A DNA stretch of 64,000 bases, from NCBI GenBank assembly GCA_032690845.1, contig CM064417.1, forward strand, positions 26,113,833 to 26,177,832, given 5' to 3'. Position 1 is the stretch's first letter, and each line of letters opens with the position of its first letter. The DNA is from Eleusine coracana subsp. coracana (Eukaryota; Streptophyta; Magnoliopsida; Poales; Poaceae). The translations under genes and the position numbers were made by a program. The notes beneath the pieces are model-generated. The model saw only the letters and a list, made by a program, of their open reading frames with translations, did no database searches and had not been told where the DNA came from. Shown one piece after another: positions 47,615-59,700 of the stretch.

Positions 47615-48822
47615 TGATGCCCGTTTTCATTATTGTAGGTGGCATATTTCCCTGGTGGTTTGGGTGCTATGGTCCACATGTGTTTGATTTTATCACGTTT
47701 GGAGCGCTAGTCTCTTGAGCAGCTCGGTTTTGTTATTTGTGGAACTAGGGAATGCTGCAGCAGCTTATTCAGGCTTTTGTTGTAAATTCAGATGATGTAT
47801 CCTTATGGTAGCGAATTGCAATGTGCTCGTATTTCAATGGACGTGGTTGGTGTTGATGAATGTGGAATGGCATGGCCTAGGTTGCCTATCGACCTTACAT
47901 GATCATCCTGTCAACGGTGTCAAATGTTTGCAAATGATTTTTGATTTCACGTTTTGTGCCCAGCCTATTGTAGCGTTCCAGTCTACTGTTTCTTTGGCCA
48001 CATGTCAGATGCTACGCTACGCAGGAAATGAACTGCCTGATCTACCGGCTGCATCACCACGGGATGGGTGAGAGCAAGGCTCATATTTAGCCAGCAGCTG
48101 GCTAAATGTACGTGTAAGTCATATAGAGTCAATAAAATACTAGTCAATTCATTATAGATTAGCTATTAGATTCACTAAGTGAAGAGTTTTAATAACGATG
48201 TAAGTAATTAATATTTACGTGTGCGTGTATTTCGATTGGTTGAGGAAGAAAACGCTGGCTTTATCCGCTCGCCCCGGCTGGGAGCAAACGCTTGCCCTCG
48301 TACGAAGCGATCCAGCCCGATTCCTTCTCTCTCATTTTTCTCTGCCAACAACGAACTTCGACGCGTACCGACATTTAGCCTGCCGCCTTTGTAATGACAC
48401 GCGTACGGGTAGCCAAGCCTTGTGTCGCCGCGCGTGCCACGTCAGCGTACGCACGAGTGCGTCACGCCGAGCACCGCCGGCTGCGCACACGCTTAACCAT
48501 GCACGAGTATTGTGGAAGGCGGATAAGGCATACACACACGCTCCTGAGTCAGTGAGTCGTAGGCATTACCAGGTCTTGGTCCACTCCTTGGCCTTGAAAG
48601 TTGGCGAAGTTGTTACGGCGCGCAGCCTAATCCCGCCGCGTCTCTCGCTGCAGCCCGTTCCGTTGGCCTCTTACAAATACGCGGCGCACGGACGCAGTGC
48701 CCAGTGCAGTGTAGTAGTGTGTGTATGTGTGTGTGTGTGTGCGCGCACACTAGGCACGGGCTCGTCTCGCGTCGTCCTCCCCTCTCCCTCTCTGCAGCCG
48801 GCAACGAGTTATAGCTTACACC
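47615..48822 (+). other. CCT2 3' UTR and beta-galactosidase promoter region
   Basis: The first few hundred bases are T-rich and fit a CCT2 3' UTR. Around 48065-48240 is an AT-rich patch starting GAGAGCAAGGCTC with the palindrome TAGCCAGCAGCTGGCTA. It looks MITE-like, but I could not find both ends. From about 48240 the DNA is GC- and CpG-rich, as in a grass promoter and 5' UTR. A GT/TG repeat (48716-48750) lies about 75 bases before the beta-galactosidase ATG. No open frame here resembles a protein. Confidence 0.55.
48716..48750 (+). repeat. GT/GC microsatellite in the probable 5' UTR of the beta-galactosidase gene
   Basis: A run of TG dinucleotides followed by GCGCGCACAC lies 73 to 107 bases upstream of the start codon. 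Alternating purine-pyrimidine runs like this are prone to length change. Confidence 0.85.
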
Positions 48823-51800
48823 ATGACTGCGCTACTCCTCTTTGTCGTGGTGGTGCTCCACGCCGCCACGGCCACCTCTGGCACCGGCCCGACCACCGTC
48901 GCTTACAACGACCGCGCCCTCGTCATCAACGGCGAGCGACGCATCCTCATTTCCGGGTCGATCCATTACCCCAGGAGCACGCCTGAGGTGAGTGACTACT
49001 GGAGATCGATGGCTCATTTCCGGGTCGATCCATTACCCCAGGAGCATTCGTGGTAGTTGCCATTTCTGACTCTTCTTTTTGCCGGCATCCATGGCCGGTG
49101 GTGCGTCGTCATGCAGATGTGGCCCGATCTGATCAAGAAGGCCAAGGAAGGCGGCCTCGACGCCATCGAGACATACATCTTCTGGAACGGCCACGAGCCG
49201 CGCAGGCGCCAGGTAATCCACTCATTGTTAGCCAACACTTAAGCACAGAACTGTTTCACCTCAAGGTGAACATTCCAGCTAGTACAACAGTTCATTTAGA
49301 ACACTAACCTATTACTAGTTTTGACAGTGTGCCCCTTATACCACTAACGTATTGCGCCCAATTTTTTGTTCGTACTTGCAGTACAATTTTGGGGGAAGCT
49401 ACGACATCGTCCGGTTCTTTAAGGAGATCCAGAATGCCGGCATGTACGCCATTCTTCGTATTGGCCCATACATCTGCGGCGAATGGAACTATGGGTATAT
49501 ATTTTTCTCATTTTCTATATATGTATCACAATGCAAAATATTATATTATTTATATTTCATTCATTATCTAGAGAAGCATTGCAAAACAAAAAGGATGATA
49601 ACAATGCAATTTTCCGTCTCTATATATATGTTGCAGAGGCCTGCCCGCATGGCTGCGTGACATTCCTGGCATGCAGTTCAGGTTGCACAACGACCCCTTT
49701 GAGGTGACCAAAACAATAATGCTCCTCCTGCATGCATTTCAATTCAAGCAACACCAATTAATATATACGCCTCTGAATTTCCTGACAATGTGCATTGCAG
49801 CGCGAGATGGAGACCTTCACCACGCTTATTGTCAACAAGATGAAGGACGCCAACATGTTTGCAGGGCAGGGCGGCCCAATCATCCTCGCTCAGGTGATTT
49901 CTTCTTGTTGTTTTTTCTTTTATTCAGTCGTTGACTTGCATATGTCGATTGCATTCATCTTCGACGTGTCAGCTAACACCGGTGTCTTCTATGCGCTGCC
50001 TGCTTAGATCGAGAACGAGTACGGGAACATCATGGGCAAGCTGAACAACAACGAGTCCGCCTCACAGTACATCCATTGGTGCGCCGACATGGCCAACAAG
50101 CAGAACATTGGCGTCCCCTGGATCATGTGCCAGCAGGATGCTGACGTGCCACCAAAAGTGGTCAGTCCAATTTTCTTCGTCATAATTTTATTTTCCTTTC
50201 CACATAAACATATGTTTTATTGTTCAGTAATGCTACTTTTTAATCAATTGAAAAATAGCATTCCTTTCAATCGATGGTTGTATGTATATTTTTTTTCTTT
50301 TGATTTCTTTTGTTATTTATCTATTTATAGGATTATTTGTATTAATTAGTATTATATATAGACTATAGAAAATTTTTGTTTTTTTATATCTATTGGATCT
50401 AGATCTAAGGGCTAAAAACGTTGATAGAAAGGAATCTATATTTTTAATCGACTGAAAATTAGACACTCCCCTTTATTGTTTGTCTAATTGGTGTGTCCAT
50501 ATTCCGCGCTATGTGTAGATCCACACCTGCAACGGATTCTACTGCCACGACTGGTTCCCGAACAGGACCGGCATCCCAAAGATCTGGACGGAGAACTGGA
50601 CCGGCTGGTATCCTTCGTTCCTTACGTTTTCTTTTGCATCATAAAGTTGTACTAGTAGTTTTGTCACTTGGGACCATTGTGTACTTTAATATGGTACTTT
50701 TTTTTACTGTAGGTTCAAAGCCTGGGACAAGCCTGATTTCCATAGATCTGCTGAAGACATCGCTTTCGCGGTCGCCATGTTCTTCCAGAAGCGTGGATCT
50801 CTCCAGAACTATTACATGGTATACTTTTTACAGCTTTGTCTACTGGAACCTTTAACGCCTGCCTTGTGATCCCAAGGTTACGTGTTGTCATCTGAATCTG
50901 TATTGCCGTGATCATCAGTACCATGGCGGAACCAACTTTGGCCGCACTTCCGGTGGTCCGTACATCACGACCAGCTACGACTATGACGCGCCTTTGGATG
51001 AGTACGGTGAGTTTATTCATCAGTACAGATACATTCGTTGTAATCAGTTATTTAACTTGCTTGGTTCATCAGTCAATTATAATTTGGAAGCATGTGCTTT
51101 TATATTCCATCAGGTAACATTAGGCAGCCTAAATACGGGCACCTGAAGGATCTCCACAACGTGATCAAGTCCATGGAGAAAATCCTTGTCCACGGGGAGT
51201 ACAACGATACCAGCTATGGCAAGAACACCACTGTGCGTTTCACATCCCAAGCCGATACCTTTTTTTTCTCAGTTACAGATTACACTATAGAGTATAATCA
51301 GAATTGTCTCTAATGGCAGCGCAATCATTTGAATAATGATGCAGGTAACTAAATTCACCTTTGGCGGTTCCTCAGCCTGTTTCATCAACAACCAGTTCGA
51401 TGACAGGGACATCAACGTCACCCTTGGCGGTGCTACCCACCTCGTGCCGGCATGGTCCGTCAGCATCTTGCCTGACTGCAAGACCGTTGCCTTCAACTCT
51501 GCCAAGGTATATACGTTCATTCCAAGTTGTTCAGTTTAGGTACTCCGCGGCTATCAATTCAGTGCCACTGAACTGATCCCGTTCGCTAAATGATTTTTCA
51601 CTGTTAGATCAAGGCACAGACGTCGGTAATGGTGAAGAAACCCAATGCGGTGGAGAAAGAACCGGAAGCTTTGAAGTGGTCATGGATGCCTGAGAACCTG
51701 AAGCCGTTCATGACCGACGAGCGCGGGAGCTTCAAAAAGAACAAGCTTCTGGAGCAGATCTCCACGGGCACGGATCAGAGCGACTACCTATGGTACAGGA

Positions 51801-53231
51801 CAAGGTAATTATTAAATCTCATCTTTATTAATTTTCACTCAACACTCTGATGTAAAAAACCTGTAAAATGTATTGTGAAACTGATGCAGCCTTGAGCACA
51901 AGGGAGATGCGAGTTACATGCTGTATGTGAACACGACGGGCCATGAGATCTACGCTTTCGTCAACGGAAAGCTCGTTGGTGAGAGAGAACTCTGCTAGTT
52001 CCTGTTTTCTTTTGGTGCACTGTTTTTATGTCGACATCGATCTGATCTGATGGTGCTAATTCGTCTGTCCACAATGTGTTTGACTTTGACAGGGCAAAAT
52101 CACTCGGCCGATGGAGAGTTCGTGTTTCAGCTTCAGTCTCCGGTGAACCTTCACCCCGGGAAGAACTACATTTCTCTCCTGAGTGGCACCGTCGGCCTAA
52201 AGGTTCTGAACGTTCAACCCTTTTATAACAGGAAATTAAAAAAGAAGTCACATCATCATGTGCATGCTGAAGGTTAAACCTTCCTTTCATGTGAAAACAG
52301 AACTACGGAGCTTTGTTCGAGCTGATGCCTGCCGGTATCGTCGGAGGACCGGTTAAGCTTATGGGCGCAAACGGCACCGGCATTGATCTCACCAACAGCT
52401 CGTGGACCTACATGGTATGTGGTGAAATCCTCCCTACAACTTAGTAATTATCTGCGCCGTTGCTACGTACCATGTATGATTGTTCAAAGCACATCATCGT
52501 TGTGTGGGTGGTTTCAGTCTGGTTTGGCAGGTGAGTACAGGGAAATCCATCTTGACAAACCCGGGTACAGGTGGCAGAGCCACAACGGCAGCATCCCTGT
52601 GAACCGTCCATTCACTTGGTACAAGGCTAGCTTCGAGGCCCCGGCCGGGTCGGAGGCCGTAGTGGTTGACCTCCTGGGCCTGAGCAAGGGCGCGGCGTGG
52701 GTGAACGGCCACAGCCTGGGCCGGTACTGGCCGTCGTACACGGCGTCTGAGATGGCCGGGTGCCACGTGTGCGACTACCGGGGCAAGTTCAAGGCGGAGG
52801 GCGACGGCATCCGCTGCCTCACGGGCTGCGGCGAGCCCTCGCAGCGCTACTACCACGTCCCGCGCGCCTTCCTCCGCCCGGGCCGGCCCAACACGCTGGT
52901 CCTCTTCGAGGAGGCCGGCGGCGACCCGGCCCGCGCCGCGTTCCGCACCGTCGCCGTGGCCCACGCCTGCGTGGCGGGCGCCGAGGTCGGCGACGACGTG
53001 GCGCTGTCGTGCGGCGGCCATGGCCGGGCCATCTCCAGCGTCGACGTGGCCAGCTTCGGCGTGTCGCGCGGGGCGTGCGGCGCCTACGAGGGCGGCTGCG
53101 AGTCCAGGGCCGCGCTCCACGCGTTCGCGGCGGCGTGCGTCGGGAAGGAGGCGTGCACGGTGCGGTACACGGCCGCGTTCGCAGCCGCCGGATGCCAGTC
53201 CGCCAAGCTCACCGTGCAGGCCACCTGCTGA
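48823..53231 (+). CDS. BGAL: Beta-galactosidase, GH35, with C-terminal SUEL-type lectin domain
   Basis: This enzyme removes terminal beta-galactose from cell-wall polysaccharides and glycoproteins in the apoplast. Exons: 48823-48987, 49117-49212, 49382-49494, 49637-49703, 49801-49893, 50008-50160, 50519-50607, 50713-50818, 50919-51006, 51114-51232, 51345-51506, 51608-51804, 51890-51978, 52093-52202, 52301-52414, 52518-53231. They join in frame to 824 aa. Residues 1-19 ([19 protein letters not shown]) look like a signal peptide. The GH35 barrel has [13 protein letters not shown] (43-55), the acid/base Glu182 in IENEYG, and the nucleophile Glu254 in WTENWTGW. Beta-sandwich domains follow ([20 protein letters not shown]). 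A cysteine-rich galactose-binding-lectin-like domain covers about 738-824. Both catalytic residues are present and no break is seen. The last exon is very GC-rich. Which BGAL paralogue this is cannot be decided by eye. Confidence 0.95.
48946..49046 (+). repeat. Perfect 34-bp duplication of the exon 1 end inside intron 1 of the beta-galactosidase gene
   Basis: The 34 bases at 48946-48979, coding for the HYPRS region at the end of exon 1, recur without change at 49013-49046, 67 bp downstream in intron 1. The donor site GAG|GTGAGT at 48987 lies between the copies. The second copy lacks the donor and runs into GGAGCATTCGTGGTAG. Confidence 0.93.
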
Positions 53232-55008
53232 CGGACGGTTCGGTTTCCTTCATTACCAGCTTTATTTAAGCCTAGATGGTTAGATTAGATGTTATTGCTT
53301 CATTAGCACCGAAGCTAATGATGAATTACTAGGTGGAGATTGATTAGCTCTGGCTTAAGTGTCCTCACTTTTGGTTTGGACTCTTGTTTCCAAGTGTGGC
53401 CGATGGAACATTGCAGTGAGTCCATCCAAATTTGTTACAAATTCTTGAATAATAATAATAAAAAGCTCTAGTTCTTCTTCAAAAGTACTCCATTCTATTC
53501 TATTCTTGTCACTTGCCCTATTTAAGAGCTGATATGATATTGATTGATCTTTGAAATCAAATGCGACCAAATAGTCGGTGAAACCAGCAAATAAAAAAGA
53601 AAAAAAGGGGCAGCACGGGCCCACCTCAGTTCCACCATTGCTAAAAAAACAACTATGTCATTTCTGAAATGGAAATTGTGCGTGTTGGTTTGAATATTAT
53701 TATATTGTATCTAGATCACACATTCTGGTTTAGAATATGACTTATAAGCAATATGACTAGAATTCAGTGTACAAAAGTTTTCTTTGTCCAGTGTATGCTA
53801 ATATATTGAGAGTTGTTTAAGCAGTAGAAACATATTCCCCTTGGCGCTTTTTCTTTAAGTATCAGCATTGGTCCAAGTGGTTCCCTGATATCATAGTTGT
53901 AACTGTATATAAGTAATATGTTAATACTAATCAATGCAACGAGTTTATTCAATACGTTACAAGTTAATAAATAAAAAAACTAGACTGTTCTCACTTTCTT
54001 GTGGCCAAAGGGGTCCATATGTCCCTAACCTGCACAAAGTTACATTGAATATAATAGACTATAAATCACTACTGGTCATCAAAGTTTTATGCTTAATTAG
54101 TGAGGTTCTTTCTGACTTATCACTCAAGCTTCACCCATGCTTGTCACTTGCCCTATTTTATTGTGCAAATCTTAGGTTTGTTGTGAATTTTTTGACATGC
54201 TACTTTGTGATCATTCATGTGTGTCACAAAGAAAAATACTGAAGCTTGGACATTAGTAATTTATCATTCATGACGAAGCATTAAGTGACTGAGAAAATGA
54301 GCAAACTAGAATAACATCTGCGTCTTATTTTTCGTGAGGTGAATTTGGAGTGTGTCTTGAATTGGCAAAATATACTCACTTATTCGGAGCAATAAGACCT
54401 GCATATATTCCCCCTTATTGATTGATCTCTTAAATCAAATAGAACCAAATAACGTTCTATTCACAATCACAAGGAACTTTCAAATCAAAAACAAATTCCC
54501 GAGAAAAAAACATTCAACAAGAAAGATTATTAAATTGAAGGCTCTAGTGATACGGAGTGTATAGTTGACAAAAGTAGACGACTATACCTACCATGCTCTG
54601 AACCAAATAACCATCTGTGTAGTTAAGCTATGCCGTTGCTGTAAACTTGCGATAGACTTGCCGGGAGGACCGGACGAGTCCATGTAGATCCACTCGTCCC
54701 ATCGACCGCTAACGCCATACCGATGGATTCTTACTGAACCGTGAAGCAAGCAATGTTCGCGCGTAGACACAGATTCTCCAAAAAAAAAAAAAAGGTCACC
54801 AAGACGCTCTCTGTTACATTCACGACCAATGTATATCCTGTTCCAAACGCAAGAATTTGTTAGCACAAATATTTTTATTACACAGGATTACATTTGTGAC
54901 ATTGGCACCTGTCGCACAACTACGTCTATTCAAATATGATATCTTTATCCGTCATTCAATATGATTGTATTTTTAAATACTTGTGAATAATGGTGGTTTT
55001 AATAATAA
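53232..55008 (+). other. Beta-galactosidase 3' UTR and AT-rich intergenic DNA
   Basis: A small stem (CATTAGC ... GCTAATG, near 53303-53320) lies in the probable 3' UTR. Short blocks are repeated about 0.6-0.9 kb apart: TGTCACTTGCCCTATTT near 53507 and 54140, and GATTGATCT-(T)AAATCAAAT near 53541 and 54420. These may be fragments of one dispersed repeat. I see no gene. Confidence 0.5.
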
Positions 55009-55255
55009 GACAATATACTATAAAAACTTCAATCAATATCATAGAATTCTAAATCGTGTGAAAAATGCAATGAAACATCGGATCATGATGCACGCAATTA
55101 AGATGGGGGGTTTAGTAAAAAGAAAATATTAGGATGAGATTAGCGGGAGGGTTAAGTGCTAAATTAATCCACATCTACTCTTGATCATCAATTTAAAATC
55201 CTACGATATTGATTGAAGTTTTCATAGTAAATCAGTTCTCATAGTATATGTTGTC
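55009..55255. mobile_element. MITE-like element with inverted ends and 9-bp flanking repeat
   Basis: The left end GACAATATACTATA...AAAACTTCAATCAATATC is repeated in inverted form at the right end (GATATTGATTGAAGTTTTCATAG ... ATAGTATATGTTGTC), with a small insertion in the right arm. TAATAATAA lies directly before (55000-55008) and after it (55256-55264). The element is 247 bp with no coding capacity. The flanking repeat is low-complexity, so the true target duplication could be shorter (TAA) and the superfamily is open. Confidence 0.7.
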
Positions 55256-55299
55256 TAATAATAAAGGGGAAAAAATGGAAAAGATGCAGTGTGGCAAGC

Positions 55300-55387
55300 A
55301 CCCCGCATCCTTCGGAAAGAAACTCAAATTGGTTGCCTGGACGGTCCGCTACTGGCCACCCCGCATCCTTCCGGTCCGCTACTGGCC
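55300..55387. repeat. Local short duplication
   Basis: ACCCCGCATCCTTC occurs at 55300 and 55358, and CGGTCCGCTACTGGCC at 55342 and 55372. The two blocks repeat in the same order with a shorter spacer in the second copy. The sequence is intergenic. Confidence 0.85.
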
Positions 55388-55722
55388 GGAAGAACCTAGG
55401 ATCACTTGAGCAGGCTGCTAATCCTCCTGCCTCACGCTTTCCGTACACCGCGCCGACATGAAGTTTGAAAGAGAGATGATGACGATACAACTGGAACAGA
55501 GGAAGAGAACATTGCAGTAAAAAGAAGAGCAGATTTCGTAGTCTGGTCATCTGTGGTCCTTATCTTAAAACCTTATTAAGATATTCTATCTCGTATCGTT
55601 GGATCCTAAATTTTGTAGTCCATGTATTTTCTATCCTAAGAAACGTTACGAATTCAGCATTCGAATCTTACCTACTCTCAGGTAAAGATGTTGCATGGGC
55701 ATTGATCAGATGAATTCAGAAA

Positions 55723-56241
55723 GGGTTAATTGTAAAAATCAGCCTATAATTTACTTGGAGTTTGAGATACCTACCCATAAGTTATTTTGTTACAAATCCC
55801 TACTTACCTAGTGAGTTTTTTTGTAAAAACCATCCCAATATACACATGTTTAATTTATTCAACATATTTTTGTTTATTTAGAGTAGCCAATAATATTCTT
55901 ATCAAATATACAAAATTTTGAAAGTATAATTTTCATATTTTTTTTTATAAAAAATATGAAGCAAAAATATCAATTAAAATTCAAACTGTAGTTTTCATAA
56001 ACTATAAAATTTGAATACATTTTCATGAAAATAAGAGAAAGTACACATTATAAATCTTTAATAACGTTAAACTTATTTGACTTAATTTTTTATATTATAT
56101 CAATAAAAACATATAAAATCAATTAAACTTGTATCAACTGGTGATTTTTATAATTAAACTTATTGGGTGGGTGGTAATTTACAATAAAAACATTTATGGA
56201 TAGGAATATCAAACTTATGATATGGTTTATGTAATTATCCT
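55723..56241. mobile_element. Mutator-like MITE (519 bp) with 9-bp target duplication
   Basis: The left end GGGTTAATTGTAAAAATCA and the reverse complement of the right end, AGGATAATTACATAAACCA, align with few mismatches. The similarity continues inward for roughly 70-100 bases (TTTGAGATACCTACCCATAA against TTTGATATTCCTATCCATAA). The 9-bp sequence ATTCAGAAA lies immediately outside both ends (55714-55722 and 56242-56250). Long imperfect inverted ends with a 9-bp duplication are the signature of the Mutator superfamily. The interior is AT-rich and noncoding. It sits about 0.5 kb upstream of the callose synthase start. Confidence 0.82.
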
Positions 56242-56250
56242 ATTCAGAAA

Positions 56251-56772
56251 TGCATACCACGGACACATCCATAAAAGCGGGATCTTATATAGAGTCTGCC
56301 ACAATGAACCTTATTACGATTTTGGAAATGGTCCATGAAATTTACTCACAATTTTTTGAGAATAAAAACGTCTCAAATCTGTCGGAACAAAATGGGAAAT
56401 AAACAGAAAGGCCACCGGGAACCGAGGACTCAGTCGTCAGTCTTACTTCGTCGCCTCCCCGGCCCGACCGAATCCCCAGACGTCGCGCGGTTCCTTGCTT
56501 CCCTAGTCGGGCATAGCTGCCTCCCCCGGCGGAAAGGAAATTAAAGCCAAAGCAGCCAAAGCCGTAAAGCGAAAAAGCGCGCTCCACACTCACCACCACC
56601 ACTGCCGCCTCGAGCTCTCCCTCCTCCTCCTCTTAAGGCCGAGGAAGATGCCTTGCTCTCCCTTCTCCCCTTCCCATCGCCGCCGCCGCACTGGCCAGTC
56701 ACCACCACCTCCGCCGCCACACCACCACTCCGCAATCGCAGCAGCAGTTTCAGGGGCGCCGCGCCGGCGGGG
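56251..56772 (+). promoter_or_regulatory. Callose synthase promoter and 5' UTR
   Basis: From about 56400 the DNA becomes GC-rich. CT-rich runs (CTCTCCCTCCTCCTCCTC near 56620) resemble the pyrimidine patch of grass core promoters and 5' UTRs. An upstream ATG at 56648 is out of frame with the main start and would read past it, so a transcript starting before 56648 would carry an overlapping upstream ORF. No clear TATA box was found. Confidence 0.5.
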
Positions 56773-59700
56773 ATGGCGAGCGGCGGGGCGCCGTCGGGGC
56801 AGCTGCGGCACTCACCGTCGGGGCGGCAGCAGCGGATGCTCTCGCGGGCGCCCACGCGCGCCTTCACCATGCGCCCTGACGGCTTCTCCGGGGAGGACGG
56901 CGGGGACGGCCCGCTCATGGAGGATGAGAGCGAGCTCGTGCCGTCGTCGCTCGCGCCAATCGTCCCCATCCTCCGCGCCGCCAACGAGATCGAGGAAGAG
57001 AACCCGCGCGTCGCCTACCTCTGTATGTTCTCTCGCTGTCTGTTTCTGCGCCAAATGCTCCATTCTCATCTGCACAGCTACACCTTGCCTCTGCCTCGCG
57101 CACGCATTTCGCCCCCAACATAACAGAACGTGCCACGTCACAAGACACGCACGCCAGTTGGCTCTGCACTCTTCATGTATACTTCGAGATAGGGTGCAAA
57201 TTAAGATCGACCGATCAGCATCATTCAGTCCTCCCTCTGTTTTCTTAGTTAATGCTAATCACAGTTAAGTTTTAAGAAAGAAAGAAAAGGGAACAAAGGA
57301 CACTAGCTCAATCAGTCAGTAACTGTGATGCGATCCTTTAATTTACTATCAAGCAAAGTCGGTCTGTCTGCTGTACATGCCATTGCATAGCTCCTTGCCT
57401 CCTTTGGTCGAACAAACAAATTAATGTTGCTGAACCGAACATATATATTTTTATTTAAATCTTCCACATCCAATTCTGTACTGTGATTCCTGAATATTGT
57501 TTTCAACTCGTTCCTTGTTTCTTTCTAAACAAGGTCGGTTTACTGCATTCGAGAAGGCTCACACAATGGATCCCAACTCAAGTGGGCGTGGAGTTCGGCA
57601 GTTCAAAACGTATCTGTTGCATAGGCTAGAAAAGGTATGCATATGCTCCAGTTGATCAGTCTATGCCAAACCAAATTGTATAGTTATCTCTGCTAACGAA
57701 GGCACAATATTGTTAATGTCATTGTCAAAATCTGACTTCTCATGTGTTCGAGAAAAAAATCTGACTTCTCATGTTGTCACGACTAGTTTCTCGATTTTAC
57801 CCCCTCTGCTCTGCTCTAGTTGTTCACCCTAGTGCAGATGAAGCACCAAATACCTAGTTTCGGTGGCTTGTAGAGGTCACACTGACGTGTATACAATACG
57901 TTCAGAGGGCTCATAACGGCGCACTCAAATCCTCCTGCCTAATCCCTTTCTTCTTTGTAGCCTCTTTATGATGATAGCTTCTCTTGGTATTAGCTGACAC
58001 GCTGTTTGTGAGTAAAACAAGCACATAATTATGCATGCAGAAACCAATCATTTTTAAGTTTGTAAAAGCTTTGTGGAATGATCCGAATAAGGAGTTCTAT
58101 GTCATTAACGGAACATAATAACGGTTGAATTGTTGATTACGCATTACTCAAATAAGATGCCTCAGTATGTCAACCATTTTATTTACCATGCAACCAATAA
58201 TAATAATAATACATATATCTCCACATGTTTGCTGCTTTTTGTTTGGCAGGATGAACAAGAGACAAAGCGGAAGCTCGCTTCAACCGATGCAAGGGAGATA
58301 CAGAAGTTCTATGAGCAGTACTGTAAAAAATATCTGGAGGATCGTGATAGGAGAAAACCGTAAGAATGATCAAAGTTGCATAGAATCAGTGAACTTACAA
58401 AATTATCATATTTCACCATGCTAACTTACTGTCAACTGAATGAATTAGGGAGGAGATGGCTAGATACTATCAGATTGCATCTGTTCTGTATGATGTTCTG
58501 AAAACTGTGACACCCGAAAAATATCATGCTGAGGTTCCGTTTCCAGTTATCACATATACAAACAACATGTTATTTCATAAGTTAATTTTTTATATCATGC
58601 AACAAGAAGTTTCTATTTTGCAGTTTGATAAGTATGCCAGAGGGTTTGAAAAAGAGAAAGCTTCCTTTTCACAATACAACATTCTACCCCTTAATATTTC
58701 AGCTAGTTCGAGACAACCAATAATGGAAATTCCTGAGGTTATATGCATTTACATTCATTTAGTTTAACTTTGTGGATACTGCATGTTGTATGAATTATTG
58801 AATTCACATGCTTTGCAAAAATGCAGATCAAAGCAGCAGTGGACCTTCTTCGCAAGATGGACGGCCTTCCAATGCCAAGGCCTGAAGATGGAACAATGGT
58901 GCCTGAAGAGATGAATGGGCCCCGTGATTTGCTTGATTGGCTGTGGCAATCATTTGGATTTCAGGTGCCAACAAATGAATACCATATTGATTTCATTTCC
59001 TCTACTGTAGGGAATTGCATTATCAACTTCAAAGCCCGCATGTCTGATGGATTTCTTTAATTTGATAATTATGAAAAAAAAAATCATAAACCGACTACAG
59101 AGATTACTTCGCATTTGTTTTAGGTCTCAGATTTTGTTAATAGCATTACGACATGCATTTGTTTTGTAATTTTTGCTAATATGGATTTTATAAGTTGTTA
59201 ATAGCACTGTGGGGAAAGGTGAGTAGTATAGCATGGGAACAGTACATGAATTGTTTACTGTTCACATGATATTGTTGGATGTCATCTGTTAAATTTGTTT
59301 ACTTCATGTACTAGTATATCTCATAACGTTTCAAGTTGTTCCTATCAGTTGCTTATACGTTTTTATTCATTGTTTAGCAATAAATTTTAGGTGATCGACT
59401 CATCTCTTCTGCACTAACAATAGGAATTAAAGAAATAATATTGTTTTATTAGTTGCTACAAGTAGAAGCAAGTTTTGTTTTTTTTAACCAAGTACACTTT
59501 GAATCATTTGATTGATTCTTATGGACTTGAATCTTAACTAATATGACTCAGCCAATTACCGTATATAATCTTGTTTTTGAACTACTTACAATTTTTTTCC
59601 TTGAAAACTATCAAACAAGGGAATGTATGAACCAGTATGTAGGTATGATCATGAAAACCTTTTAGATTTAGATATTGTACCTGATTTGAAACCTGTCAAA

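Noticed and set aside
48219..48986. 255-codon plus-strand frame
   Set aside because: It spans promoter, 5' UTR microsatellite and exon 1 of the beta-galactosidase gene in the wrong frame and resembles no protein.
52494..53120. 208-codon minus-strand frame
   Set aside because: It is the GC-rich antisense of beta-galactosidase exon 16.
56648..57268. 206-codon frame starting at 56648
   Set aside because: It reads through the exon 1 donor into the intron, out of frame with callose synthase. Its Arg/Pro/Ser composition follows from the GC content. It is kept only as a possible upstream ORF.
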